From contig NZ_JAHZST010000011.1 in the NCBI RefSeq assembly GCF_019457885.1, forward strand, positions 1 to 64,000: 64,000 nt of DNA. The letters run 5' to 3'. The notes under the pieces were generated by a model that worked only from the letters and a program-made list of their open reading frames with translations, was not told where the DNA came from and did not search any database. Position numbers and translations under genes: made by a program. Numbering within the stretch: position 1 is the stretch's first letter; each line of letters opens with the position of its first letter. This document shows, piece by piece, positions 1-7,787 of this stretch. The DNA comes from Shewanella nanhaiensis (GTDB lineage Bacteria > Pseudomonadota > Gammaproteobacteria > Enterobacterales > Shewanellaceae).

Positions 1-2
1 TT

Positions 3-120
3 AGTCTGGAAACAATAGCATTGTGGTCCCACCTGATCCCATCTCGAACTCAGAAGTGAAACGCAATCGCGCCGATGGTAGTGTGGGGTCTCCCCATGTG
101 AGAGTAGGTCATTTCCAGGC
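3..120 (+). rRNA. rrf: 5S ribosomal RNA
   Basis: This is a complete or nearly complete 5S rRNA. The 5' end (GTCTGGAAAC) pairs with the 3' end (ATTTCCAGGC) to form helix I. The interior carries the conserved stretches CCCATCTCGAACTCAGAAG and CGATGGTAGTGTGGGG seen in gammaproteobacterial 5S genes. It is the tail of an rRNA operon whose 16S and 23S genes lie left of the window, and it is followed 36 bases later by tRNA-Asp, a common arrangement at the end of such operons. The exact 5' base is approximate. Confidence 0.95.
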
Positions 121-156
121 GCCTAATTTAGTTTTATGCGTAAGCTTGAAACTAAA

Positions 157-233
157 GGAGCGGTAGTTCAGTTGGTTAGAATACCGGCCTGTCACGCCGG
201 GGGTCGCGGGTTCGAGTCCCGTCCGCTCCGCCA
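157..233 (+). tRNA. tRNA-Asp (GTC)
   Basis: The 77-base gene folds as a full cloverleaf. The acceptor stem is GGAGCGG/CCGCTCC, the D-arm contains AGTTCAGTTGGTTAGA, the anticodon stem is CCGGC/GCCGG with loop CTGTCAC (anticodon GTC), and the T-loop is GGTTCGAGTCC. The terminal CCA is encoded. It sits directly behind the 5S gene and before a strong terminator, so it is probably the last functional gene of the rRNA operon transcript. Confidence 0.97.
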
Positions 234-244
234 ACACAAAGACG

Positions 245-276
245 AAAGCCTCTACAGCAATGTAGAGGCTTTTTTC
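245..276 (+). terminator. Rho-independent terminator after tRNA-Asp
   Basis: An 11-bp perfect stem (AAGCCTCTACA / TGTAGAGGCTT) with a GCAA tetraloop is followed by a run of T. It closes the rRNA-tRNA transcript. Confidence 0.9.
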
Positions 277-311
277 GTTTAAGAGAAAAAAGTAAAGGAG
301 CGGTCACTTTC

Positions 312-407
312 GACCATCCATGGTCTACGTGACATTTGTGCATCCATGCACTTTACCGTTCGCGACCATCCTTGGTCTTCACGGCATTTGTACTTCCATG
401 TACTTTG
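312..407. repeat. Tandem 52-bp double-hairpin unit (two copies) inside the tRNA pseudogene
   Basis: Two units start at 312 and 364. Each holds a first palindrome (GACCATCCATGGTC, then GACCATCCTTGGTC) and a second palindrome (GTGCATCCATGCAC at 338-351, then GTACTTCCATGTAC at 390-403) joined by similar linkers (CATTTGT, ACTTT). In the second palindrome a G-to-A change in one arm is matched by C-to-T in the other, so pairing is kept. Confidence 0.75.
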
Positions 408-452
408 TAGTTCAGTTGGACTCACATTGTTCCAGACAATGTTGAGCATACA

Positions 453-466
453 CTCCATCCATGGAG
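453..466. repeat. ATCCAT-centred palindrome
   Basis: CTCCATCCATGGAG is a 6-bp inverted repeat around CC. It lies in the second insert of the tRNA pseudogene, after another hairpin at 424-442 (ACATTG ... CAATGT). It belongs to the same family as the repeats at 312-403, 634-645, 36843-36984 and 62175-62190. Confidence 0.7.
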
Positions 467-557
467 GTATTAGGGCTTTTAATTAGAGATAGTCGGCCTG
501 TCTCACGTGCCGAAGGCACACGGGTTCGAGTCCCGTCCGCTCCGCCAACATTACGAT

Positions 558-586
558 AAGCCCTAGTAGAAATGCTAGGGCTTTTT
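558..586 (+). terminator. Rho-independent terminator after the tRNA pseudogene
   Basis: The stem AAGCCCTAG / CTAGGGCTT is followed by T5. It has the same layout as the terminator after the intact tRNA-Asp, which supports a duplication of tRNA plus terminator. Confidence 0.75.
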
Positions 587-633
587 CGTGTCTGGAATTT
601 AATGTTTTTGATGTAGTGGCAGTCCCGTCCAAC

Positions 634-690
634 AGCATCCATGCTTAACAACCAAGTTCGGCATCCGCCCCTTCCGTTAATGAACACATC
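634..690. repeat. Palindromic repeat module, copy 1
   Basis: AGCATCCATGCT (634-645) is followed by AAGTTCGGCATCCG and GTTAATGAAC. The same order of pieces (ATCC hairpin, AGTTCRRYATCC, CGTT/GAAC) recurs at about 36645-36700 and 36934-36984. In the stretch from 587 to 923 I see no gene; the rest is AT-rich sequence without other recognisable structure. Confidence 0.55.
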
Positions 691-923
691 GCTATCGCCA
701 CTCTCATTCACAAATATGACGATCATTTTTGATTTTGTTTCGTCCAGCGGCTCCTTCTATTTTCTTTGTTTAGCTGTTTCAGAATATATTCGTAATACTT
801 GTCTGAGAATAAGGTTGCTTATGCTGTTATGCTGTACACTGCGTTCCAAATTTTTATATTGCTATACTGAGATCAGTATTAGTTCTGATTATTGTTGAAT
901 ATCTAGAAGGGTAGAAGTCACTC

Positions 924-1175
924 ATGAATTGTCGTCTCGGATGCGGAGCATGTTGTATCGCCCCATCAATCACTAGCCCTATTCCTGGTATGCCAAGTGG
1001 AAAGCTGGCTGGTGAGCGCTGTGTACAGCTTTCTGATGATAATTTATGTAAGATATTTGGTATGGATGAACGCCCAGAAGTATGTAGCTCTTTTTCTGCT
1101 GCAATAGATGTGTGTGGAAAAACCAATGCCGAAGCGCTTTATCTAATTTCAACATTAGAGTGTCAAACTAGTTAA
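924..1175 (+). CDS. YkgJ-family cysteine-cluster protein
   Basis: This is a small 83-residue protein with eight cysteines: C3, C7, C10 and C11 in the N-terminal CxxxCxxCC cluster, then C33, C42, C54 and C64. This matches the YkgJ (zinc- or iron-chelating, former UPF0153) family, whose biochemical role is poorly defined. It probably binds a metal ion or Fe-S cluster in the cytoplasm. The stop is 18 bases before nsrR on the same strand, so the two are probably co-transcribed, which hints at a link to nitrosative or iron-sulfur stress. The ribosome-binding site is weak (AGAAGGG about 12 bases upstream). Confidence 0.8.
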   Translation: MNCRLGCGACCIAPSITSPIPGMPSGKLAGERCVQLSDDNLCKIFGMDERPEVCSSFSAAIDVCGKTNAEALYLISTLECQTS

Positions 1176-1193
1176 ATATTAAGTAGGTCAATT

Positions 1194-1652
1194 ATGCAGT
1201 TAACTCGTTATACCGATTTTGGTATTCGTACCTTAATGTATCTAGCGTTACAGCCTGAAAGAGAAACTCTGTTTCGCATTGCTGAGATCACTGATGTATT
1301 TGAGTTATCGCCTAATCATGTTTCTAAAATTGTTCACCATCTTGGCAAGCTTGGTTATTTAGAGACAGTTAGAGGTAAGAGTGGTGGATTTAGATTAGGC
1401 ATGCCTGCGAGTGAGATCAATATCGGTCAATTAGTGCGGGTGCTTGAAAACTCTCTGGCTCCTATCGATTGTAACAAACCCTATTGCCGTTTTACGCCGG
1501 CTTGTAAACTTAGAGGCGTACTCGCTGAGGCTGTTTCAGCTTATCTTGCCGTACTAGATAAGCATAGCTTGGAGGATGTTGTCAGTAATCGTCAGCAACT
1601 ATTGAAGCTTCTTCCTGAACACAAAATCCCAGTGCTAGAGCTGGTTGGCTAG
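1194..1652 (+). CDS. nsrR: Rrf2-family NO-sensing regulator NsrR
   Basis: The 152-residue protein has the Rrf2 winged helix at residues 1-70 (MQLTRYTDFGIR start, SPNHVSKIVHHL recognition helix, GGFRL wing). Three cysteines at 93, 98 and 104 have the C-x4-C-x5-C spacing that holds the Fe-S cluster of E. coli NsrR, with the neighbouring residues NKPYC and TPAC also NsrR-like. IscR uses a different spacing. The known role is repression of NO-detoxification genes until nitric oxide destroys the cluster. It lies just behind the YkgJ-type gene. No hmp or other target is in the window. Confidence 0.85.
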   Translation: MQLTRYTDFGIRTLMYLALQPERETLFRIAEITDVFELSPNHVSKIVHHLGKLGYLETVRGKSGGFRLGMPASEINIGQLVRVLENSLAPIDCNKPYCRFTPACKLRGVLAEAVSAYLAVLDKHSLEDVVSNRQQLLKLLPEHKIPVLELVG

Positions 1653-1677
1653 TTATATCCATTTAGATTGAGTGACA

Positions 1678-2433
1678 TTAAAGTCTTAGCTCCTCTTCTG
1701 TTGTATGGCTCTCCTTACTGGCAAGTCTGTAAGGGAGTAGTTCAGAGGTTTTTACTAGCTTAATACCTGCTTTTTGTAACCTAGGTAGATTAAGCTTTAA
1801 AAATTCGATAGTTTCTGGGTAAGGATGGGCGATGGCAACTATTTGACCTTGGTTATGGGCTAAAGTGATTAGTTTTGAAAACTGCCTGTCTAAGGCCGCT
1901 GCAGATATATCGTTATCTAAAAATAGCTCGCGTTTTAATTGAGGTATGCCTAGCTGATCGGCAGTTGTTCCCGCTTTAGTAAAGCGTGTTGTCACACTGT
2001 CTACAAAGTAGAGATCTTGCTGTTTTAGGCTCTCCATTACCCAAAGCATAGGTTCCTCAAGTTGAGTCAATAAACTTCCCATATGGTTATTGGCTCCCTT
2101 AGCAAAAGGTACGCTGAGAAAGGCCGATTGAATACTCTTTTTTAGTTCACTCTCCCCCATAGTATTGGTTAGCCCCCCGGGACCTAATGCTTTCCCGTTA
2201 AGAGCCTGCATCGGGAGGTGTACCATTATCTCATGGCCTCTCTCATGGGCTGCATTTGCCACTGAATGACCCAGTGGAGTGTGGGGTAATACTGATAGCG
2301 TTATGTTTTCAGGGAGTGTCAGTACGGCTTCATCGGATTGACGATAACCGATATCGTCAATGATGATCGCGACTTGAGCTGCATGTGTAAAACTACTTAT
2401 AAAAACTGCTAAAAAGATTAATGTTAAGCGCAC
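1678..2433 (-). CDS. yibQ: Divergent polysaccharide deacetylase family protein (YibQ)
   Basis: The 251-residue protein has a signal peptide (residues 1-18, ending THA) and a NodB-like barrel of the divergent type. Visible landmarks are IIDDIGY (25-30), the HLPMQ strand, NNHMGS and a C-terminal AHPYPETIEFL. The family is periplasmic; its substrate is not established. It is the last gene of the minus-strand block gpmI-envC-ctpA-yibQ, an order typical of Shewanella and Vibrio and suggestive of cell-wall maintenance. The neighbour ctpA ends 47 bases upstream. Confidence 0.85.
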   Translation of the reverse strand: MRLTLIFLAVFISSFTHAAQVAIIIDDIGYRQSDEAVLTLPENITLSVLPHTPLGHSVANAAHERGHEIMVHLPMQALNGKALGPGGLTNTMGESELKKSIQSAFLSVPFAKGANNHMGSLLTQLEEPMLWVMESLKQQDLYFVDSVTTRFTKAGTTADQLGIPQLKRELFLDNDISAAALDRQFSKLITLAHNQGQIVAIAHPYPETIEFLKLNLPRLQKAGIKLVKTSELLPYRLASKESHTTEEELRL

Positions 2434-2480
2434 TATAATTATTATCTTTTAGTACCTTATACACGTGGTATTAAAGGTAT

Positions 2481-3686
2481 TTATTGTTTTGTTTTAATCC
2501 AAGTAATTGCAGAATTCAGAATTTTATCCTGTGTGTTTTCATCTTGAATTATGATTTCGTCGATTATAGGCACATTTTTGTTATTTGTAACAGTCGTAAG
2601 ATCCAGTTTTATATCGGGCTCTATACCTTTGCTGTTGATGTCACGCCCATTTGGCGTTGTGTATTTAGCTATGGTGAGTTTAATAGCGTTTCCCTCAATT
2701 AGTGTGGGAATTAAACTTTGCACGGTTCCCTTACCAAAACTGGTCTCCCCTATCACTTTGGCTCTGTTGTTTTCCTGCAGCGCGGCTGCAAGCACCTCTG
2801 AGGCCGAGGCCGAACCTTTATTGATGAGTATGGTCATTGGAATATTGGAGAGCATGGTTTGTGGTGAGGCGTAATATTCTGAATTAGCATCAAAAAAACG
2901 TCCCTCTGTGGATACTATTCTTCCTTTAGATAGGAAGATATCTGCAATTTTTATGGCTTGATCTAACAGACCGCCAGGGTTGTTTCTTAGATCGAGAATG
3001 ATGCCGGAGAGTTCGACATCTTGCCACTGAGTTAACTCTTTAACCAACTCCTCTGTAGAGTTGTCTTGAAAGCTGGCCAATCTTATATAACCAATTTGAT
3101 CTTCAAGAACTTTGGCTGTAACCGACTGGATTGAGATAATACTAGGGATAAGAGTTACTTCAAACTCAGTGTCCATACCGGTATGACTTAAGGTCAGCAA
3201 GATTGGCAAGTTATTCTGACTGTGCCGTTTAATCTCTTTTAACAGGTAGTCTAATCTGTTGGAGTCGACGGGCTCATTGTTAAGTTTGAGTATCTGATCG
3301 CCAGGCTCTATACCTGCTAGATCTGCTGGGGAGTTTGCAAAGGGGGTGATGATGGTGATTTTATTATCTTCAGTGGCTATTTCGACACCAAAGCCAAAGT
3401 ACTCTCCCTTATTGGCATCTCTGATGTTGGAGAACTCTTGCTGATCGAGAAAGTTTGAGTAGGGATCCAGCTTAGCAAAAATCCCTTCAATGGCTGCTGC
3501 GATTAACTCATCTTGAGTGAACTCTGTGACATAGTAAGTTTCAACTGTATCTATGATATCGAGAAGCAGTGGATAGTTTAGACGTGATTGAGCTTGTTCT
3601 GCATTTTCCTGACTTGATAGGGTGACAGAAACGCCTAACGCCAAGCCTAACAGGGTGAAGGATAGATAACGTATAAGTTGTGACAT
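2481..3686 (-). CDS. ctpA: S41-family C-terminal processing peptidase
   Basis: This 401-residue protein starts with a signal or anchor segment (residues 8-24), followed by a PDZ domain (about 95-180, with GFGVEIA and AGIEPGDQILKLN) and an S41 peptidase core. The core shows DLRNNPGGLLDQA, the nucleophile region GSASASE and the catalytic Lys in SFGKGTVQ, giving the expected Ser-Lys dyad. It acts in the periplasm and would trim protein C-termini. It sits between envC (32 bases upstream) and yibQ. In related bacteria such CtpA proteins affect peptidoglycan hydrolases, which fits the envC neighbour. Confidence 0.92.
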   Translation of the reverse strand: MSQLIRYLSFTLLGLALGVSVTLSSQENAEQAQSRLNYPLLLDIIDTVETYYVTEFTQDELIAAAIEGIFAKLDPYSNFLDQQEFSNIRDANKGEYFGFGVEIATEDNKITIITPFANSPADLAGIEPGDQILKLNNEPVDSNRLDYLLKEIKRHSQNNLPILLTLSHTGMDTEFEVTLIPSIISIQSVTAKVLEDQIGYIRLASFQDNSTEELVKELTQWQDVELSGIILDLRNNPGGLLDQAIKIADIFLSKGRIVSTEGRFFDANSEYYASPQTMLSNIPMTILINKGSASASEVLAAALQENNRAKVIGETSFGKGTVQSLIPTLIEGNAIKLTIAKYTTPNGRDINSKGIEPDIKLDLTTVTNNKNVPIIDEIIIQDENTQDKILNSAITWIKTKQ

Positions 3687-3718
3687 AGCAGCCCCTATAT
3701 GTGGGCTGATGTCATCTT

Positions 3719-4855
3719 TTAGCGTTTACAATATCTCGCCGGATCGACAGCTTGCCCTTTATGCCTTACTTCAAAGTATAGGCCAGGCTCTGTCTGTCCA
3801 CCTGATCGTCCGACCAAAGCAACTGATTCGCCTTTATTTACAAGGTCTCCGGCATTTTTAAGTAGTGTCTGAGCATGACCATATAGGCTCATATAGCCCT
3901 TTCCATGGTCAACAACTAACACCATACCAAAGCCCCTTAGCCAGTCAGCATAGATCACTTTTCCCGGCGCAATTGCGGTAATTGTCTGCCCTTCTGGTGC
4001 TGAAACTGTGACACCTTTCCATTTTACTTGTCCCGATCTCTGGCTGCCAAAACCGGACTTTATACGACCTTTGGTCGGCCATGATAGCTTATTTTTACTC
4101 GATAACCCGTCCATCTTTGGACTGTTTCTCATTGCAGTTATCGCTTGCTCAACGACTCGCTTTAAGCTTGCTTCCTCTATTTGGAGCTGCTCTAACTTAG
4201 CACCGCTGCTGTTTAATGTTTTTTGCAGTAATGACAGGGTATTTTGGCGCTGGGTCTGTTCAAGGGTGAGCTGTTTAGCTTGCTGCTGCTGGTTTAGGAT
4301 CAGTTTATTGAGGCGATCTTTTTGGCTGATTTGCTCTTGAGTGATCTTCTCTAGCTCTATCATGGTTTCCTGAAGCTCATTGATGGATGCCATACGAGCA
4401 TTATTCAAGTATTGATAGTAAGTTAGTAGTCGCTCGATTGTTGCTGGGCTCTGCTGATTTAATAGCATCTTACTGTAATCATGATTACCAGCTAAGTAGG
4501 CGCTGGCTAATTGATTCGATAGAGATTCTTGTTGGATCTTTTTAAGTTTATTTAATTCAATTTGTCGGTTATTGAGCTTACTTAGCTGCTTATCTGTTTG
4601 GGTTAATGAGGTTTTAGTCTCATTGACTTTTTTGGCCGCAGAGGCGATCGCTTTCTCATCTTTCTTAAGCAGATTGATCAGTTTCTCTCTCTGCTTACTG
4701 GTGTTTTTCAGATCTGATTGTTGTTTACTTATTTGGGATTGAAGCTGTTTCAGATCGGATTGACGTTGCTGCAGATCGGAGGCCTGCAGTGGCGTGGAAA
4801 GCATGATAAAGCCAGCAAAAATGCTGGCTTTAGAAAGAAAGCGAAAGTTTACCAA
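3719..4855 (-). CDS. envC: Murein hydrolase activator EnvC
   Basis: The 378-residue periplasmic protein has a signal peptide (about 1-25), a long Gln/Lys-rich coiled coil (about 26-245) and a C-terminal LytM (M23) domain (about 265-378). The LytM domain is degenerate: the usual HxxxD metal ligands are absent near the SGFGSQRSG region and the final HxH is replaced by EVRHK. This is normal for EnvC, which activates amidases AmiA/AmiB at the division septum instead of cutting murein itself. It starts 7 bases after gpmI and is clearly in one operon with it. Confidence 0.93.
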   Translation of the reverse strand: MVNFRFLSKASIFAGFIMLSTPLQASDLQQRQSDLKQLQSQISKQQSDLKNTSKQREKLINLLKKDEKAIASAAKKVNETKTSLTQTDKQLSKLNNRQIELNKLKKIQQESLSNQLASAYLAGNHDYSKMLLNQQSPATIERLLTYYQYLNNARMASINELQETMIELEKITQEQISQKDRLNKLILNQQQQAKQLTLEQTQRQNTLSLLQKTLNSSGAKLEQLQIEEASLKRVVEQAITAMRNSPKMDGLSSKNKLSWPTKGRIKSGFGSQRSGQVKWKGVTVSAPEGQTITAIAPGKVIYADWLRGFGMVLVVDHGKGYMSLYGHAQTLLKNAGDLVNKGESVALVGRSGGQTEPGLYFEVRHKGQAVDPARYCKR

Positions 4856-4862
4856 TTATTAT

Positions 4863-6407
4863 TTACTCATCGAGTTTTATTATTGAGCGGCCAGTCATCT
4901 CTGATGGCACATCTTGTCCCATCAAGGTTAACATGGTTGGGGCAAGATCGCTTAATCGTCCGCCCTCCTGAATAGTGCCGTTACGTCCAACATAGATCAA
5001 TGGCACTAACTCACTTGTGTGAGCCGTATGAGCCTGACCTGTTGATTCATCTGTCATCTGTTCAGCGTTACCGTGGTCGGCAGTAATTAAACACTCTCCA
5101 TCGACTTTTGCTAAGGCATCGACAACACGACCAATACAGGTATCTACCGCTTCACAGGCTTGTACCGCTGCCTCGAAACTTCCTGTATGACCTACCATAT
5201 CACCATTCGGGTAGTTACAGATAATTACATCATATTTGGTCGACTCGATCGCTTCGACTAGCTTATCGGTTAGCTCTTCTGAACTCATCTCTGGTTGCAG
5301 ATCGTAAGTGGCGACTTTAGGTGATTGGATAAGGATCCTATCTTCACCATCAAAAGGCTGCTCTTTGCCACCATTGAAGAAGAAAGTCACATGAGCATAC
5401 TTCTCAGTTTCCGAGATGCGTAGCTGGGTTTTACCTTCTTTTTGTAGCACTTCACCTAGAGTATTTACCAGATCTGTAGATGGGTAAGCGATAGCGGCAC
5501 TAATGTCAGCGGCATATTCTGTCAGCATCACAAAATGAGCTTTAGGTGTGACCTCTCTGGCAAAGCCATCGAAATCACTGTCCACAAAACTACGGGTTAT
5601 CTGGCGTGCTCTATCAGCACGGAAGTTCATAAAGATAAGGGCATCTTCATCATTGAGCTGAGCCGAGTTGCCTTGAGCATCTGTGATAGCAGAGCTGCCA
5701 ACAAACTCATCATTTTCATCACGGCCATATGCGGCTTCAAGTGCTTCAACAGCATTTGAGTACTGATGTAGTGATTTACCTTGGGTGATTAAGTCGTAAG
5801 CTTGAGATACTCGATCCCAGCGGTTGTCGCGATCCATGGCGTAGTAACGGCCAATAATCGAGGCCACACGACCTGTGCCTAATGTAGTAAAAAGATCATC
5901 AAAATGAGCTAGGCTGGACTTTGCACTACGAGGGGGAGTGTCACGTCCATCGAGGAAAGCGTGCAGATAAACCTGCTTAGCACCACGTTTTACCGCTAGG
6001 CGGCACATGGCTTCGATATGACTTTCATGGCTATGGACACCACCAGGTGACAAAAGCCCCATCACATGGACTGTGCCATTGTTTGCAACGGCTTTATCTA
6101 TAGCTTCGACAAGTGCTGGGTTTTCATCAAATTCACCGTCATCGATAGCTTTCCCAATTCGGGTTAGTTCCTGATAAACAATGCGGCCTGAGCCTATGTT
6201 GATATGACCAACTTCAGAGTTACCCATCTGTCCATCGGGTAAGCCTACATCTAAGCCAGAACCGGAGATCAGGCTATTCGGGTATTGGGCGTTGAGTCGA
6301 TCTAGGACTGGAGTGTTTGCGTGAAATACAGCGTTTTTTTGCGTATTTTCACGGTAACCCCAGCCGTCGAGGATCAGCAATGCCAAGGGGCGTTTGCGTG
6401 TCGTCAT
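4863..6407 (-). CDS. gpmI: 2,3-bisphosphoglycerate-independent phosphoglycerate mutase
   Basis: This full-length 514-residue enzyme interconverts 3- and 2-phosphoglycerate in glycolysis. Landmarks are the N-terminal metal site LILDGWGYR, the phospho-serine motif MGNSEVGHINIGSGR, the DGRDTPPRS loop, and the C-terminal metal ligands in ICNYPNGDMVGHTG and ITADHGNAEQM. It is manganese-dependent in the family. It is the first gene of the minus-strand gpmI-envC-ctpA-yibQ block; the promoter should lie in the 240-base region shared with the divergent rhodanese gene. Confidence 0.97.
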   Translation of the reverse strand: MTTRKRPLALLILDGWGYRENTQKNAVFHANTPVLDRLNAQYPNSLISGSGLDVGLPDGQMGNSEVGHINIGSGRIVYQELTRIGKAIDDGEFDENPALVEAIDKAVANNGTVHVMGLLSPGGVHSHESHIEAMCRLAVKRGAKQVYLHAFLDGRDTPPRSAKSSLAHFDDLFTTLGTGRVASIIGRYYAMDRDNRWDRVSQAYDLITQGKSLHQYSNAVEALEAAYGRDENDEFVGSSAITDAQGNSAQLNDEDALIFMNFRADRARQITRSFVDSDFDGFAREVTPKAHFVMLTEYAADISAAIAYPSTDLVNTLGEVLQKEGKTQLRISETEKYAHVTFFFNGGKEQPFDGEDRILIQSPKVATYDLQPEMSSEELTDKLVEAIESTKYDVIICNYPNGDMVGHTGSFEAAVQACEAVDTCIGRVVDALAKVDGECLITADHGNAEQMTDESTGQAHTAHTSELVPLIYVGRNGTIQEGGRLSDLAPTMLTLMGQDVPSEMTGRSIIKLDE

Positions 6408-6647
6408 ACTAGTACCTTTAAGTTTGATAAAGTGGGTAAGTTAAAATTGAATTGGTTAAATATTACTACGTAACACTAGGTGGAAAAAGCAATTTACCTA
6501 GATTGAGCTTATCGAAATTGGCTTTGTATGGTTTATGCTCAGCTTTTGAGGAGTTTATTGGGGGAACAACTTGCTGCAATCTACTGCTGCGATGGTATAC
6601 TCTGTGCCCTTATTGTATTTTCAGCCCTTAGAAGTAGGCAGTTTACC

Positions 6648-7082
6648 ATGCAAGAATATATTGAATTTTTAAAAGCTAACCCAATGCTTAGCTTAGCCTG
6701 GATAGGTCTATTCATTGGTCTTATCGTTAGCGTTTTCAAATCAAGTGTTTCAAAAGTGACAACAGTTGATCACCAACAAGCGACTTTATTGATCAATAAA
6801 CAAGATGCGAAAGTGATCGATGTAAGGGAAAAAGCTGAGTTTAAAAAGGGACATATCATTGATGCAATCAATGTTCCTTTGTCAGAAATTAAAAATAATC
6901 AAATGTCTGCCCTTGAAAAGTTTAAAGCTAGTCCCATTATAATGGTATGTAATGCTGGTATGGTGTCATCTCAGGCAGCGCAATTGATGGTTAAAGCAGG
7001 TTTTGAATCTGTTAATAATCTAAAAGGCGGCATGGGTGACTGGCAATCAAATAATCTGCCAGTAACGAAAAGTAAGAAGTAG
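6648..7082 (+). CDS. Membrane-anchored rhodanese-like sulfurtransferase
   Basis: I chose the ATG at 6648 (MQEYIEF...), giving 144 residues; an upstream in-frame ATG at 6528 would add 40 residues of low-complexity sequence running into the gpmI promoter region. One membrane segment (about 14-31) is followed by a rhodanese domain with VIDVREKAEF and the active-site loop VCNAGMVS, in which C101 is the catalytic cysteine. The domain would face the cytoplasm or periplasm depending on topology. The gene lies divergent to gpmI and upstream of secB, as in other Shewanella and Vibrio; a glutaredoxin gene often found between them is not present. Confidence 0.88.
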   Translation: MQEYIEFLKANPMLSLAWIGLFIGLIVSVFKSSVSKVTTVDHQQATLLINKQDAKVIDVREKAEFKKGHIIDAINVPLSEIKNNQMSALEKFKASPIIMVCNAGMVSSQAAQLMVKAGFESVNNLKGGMGDWQSNNLPVTKSKK

Positions 7083-7191
7083 AAATAACTAAAAACCGGG
7101 ATGGTGATTGAGGGCTATTTCCTCAAGTAACAAAAGCCCTTAAAGAATAGGTTTCAATTTAGGAACCAATAACTTGGATAGGTAGAAAATT

Positions 7192-7683
7192 ATGGCTGAA
7201 GTAGCAAACAACGAACAACAAGATCCGCAATTCAACATCCAACGTGTTTACACGAAAGATATTTCTTTCGAAACGCCAAACAGCCCTGCTGTATTCCAAA
7301 AAGAGTGGAATCCAGAAGTTAAGTTAGATCTTGATACTCGTAGCGCTAAGTTAGCTGACAATGTATTCGAAGTTGTTTTATCTCTTACTGTTACAGCTAA
7401 GAATGGTGAAGAAACTGCATTCCTATGTGAAGTTCAGCAAGCTGGTATCTTCGCAATTAACGGTCTGACTGAGCAGCAACTTGCTCACTCTCTAGGTGCA
7501 TACTGCCCTAACATTCTTTTCCCATACGCTCGTGAAGCTGTGGGTAGCTTGGTTGCTCGTGGTACTTTCCCACAGCTAAACCTTGCACCAGTTAACTTCG
7601 ATGCACTTTTCGCTCAGTACGTTAACCAACGTCAAGCTGGTGCTGAAGAAGCTGCTGCTAAAACTGAAGAAGCAAGCGCTTAA
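7192..7683 (+). CDS. secB: Protein-export chaperone SecB
   Basis: At 163 residues this has the size and composition of SecB, the tetrameric cytoplasmic chaperone that delivers unfolded preproteins to SecA. Diagnostic stretches are FNIQRVYTKDISFE, NVFEVVLSLTVTAK, the LCEVQQAGIF strand and the CPNILFPYAREAV helix. The C-terminal tail is rich in Ala and Glu (residues 148-163). It is followed after about 100 bases by gpsA, the usual secB-gpsA order. Confidence 0.97.
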   Translation: MAEVANNEQQDPQFNIQRVYTKDISFETPNSPAVFQKEWNPEVKLDLDTRSAKLADNVFEVVLSLTVTAKNGEETAFLCEVQQAGIFAINGLTEQQLAHSLGAYCPNILFPYAREAVGSLVARGTFPQLNLAPVNFDALFAQYVNQRQAGAEEAAAKTEEASA

Positions 7684-7690
7684 TTAAAAA

Positions 7691-7716
7691 CTGAACATAT
7701 CTGTTCAGCATTTTTC
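7691..7716 (+). terminator. Possible terminator after secB
   Basis: The inverted repeat CTGAACA / TGTTCAG is followed by CATTTTT. The stem is short (7 bp), so read-through into gpsA is likely. Confidence 0.45.
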
Positions 7717-7787
7717 AGTCGCTGCTCAGATAGCGCCATTTCGTCCTCGTTTACTTAGTGACGAAATGGCAATAAGCGAGTAGTTAT

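Larger units (their letters stand above)
297..547 (+). pseudogene. tRNA-Asp pseudogene broken by palindromic insertions
   Basis: Fragments of a second tRNA-Asp appear in the right order. The 5' acceptor strand GGAGCGGT is at 297-304, the D-arm TAGTTCAGTTGG at 408-419, TTAGAGATAGTCGGCCTGTC at 483-502, and CGGGTTCGAGTCCC... with CCGCTCCGCCA at 521-547. Between them lie extra blocks of about 103, 63 and 18 bases made of small hairpins such as GACCATCCATGGTC, GTGCATCCATGCAC, CTCCATCCATGGAG and GTGCCGAAGGCAC. The product could not fold as a tRNA unless the inserts were removed. The downstream terminator resembles the one after the intact gene, so a tandem duplication followed by insertion is the simplest history. 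Confidence 0.8.

Noticed and set aside
412..1126. Open frames of 85-104 codons around 412-1126 on both strands
   Set aside because: They run through the tRNA pseudogene, palindromes or the reverse of the YkgJ gene, have no ribosome-binding sites and no plausible protein character.
1194..1652. IscR as the identity of the Rrf2 protein
   Set aside because: The cysteine spacing (C-x4-C-x5-C) is that of NsrR, and there is no isc operon beside it.
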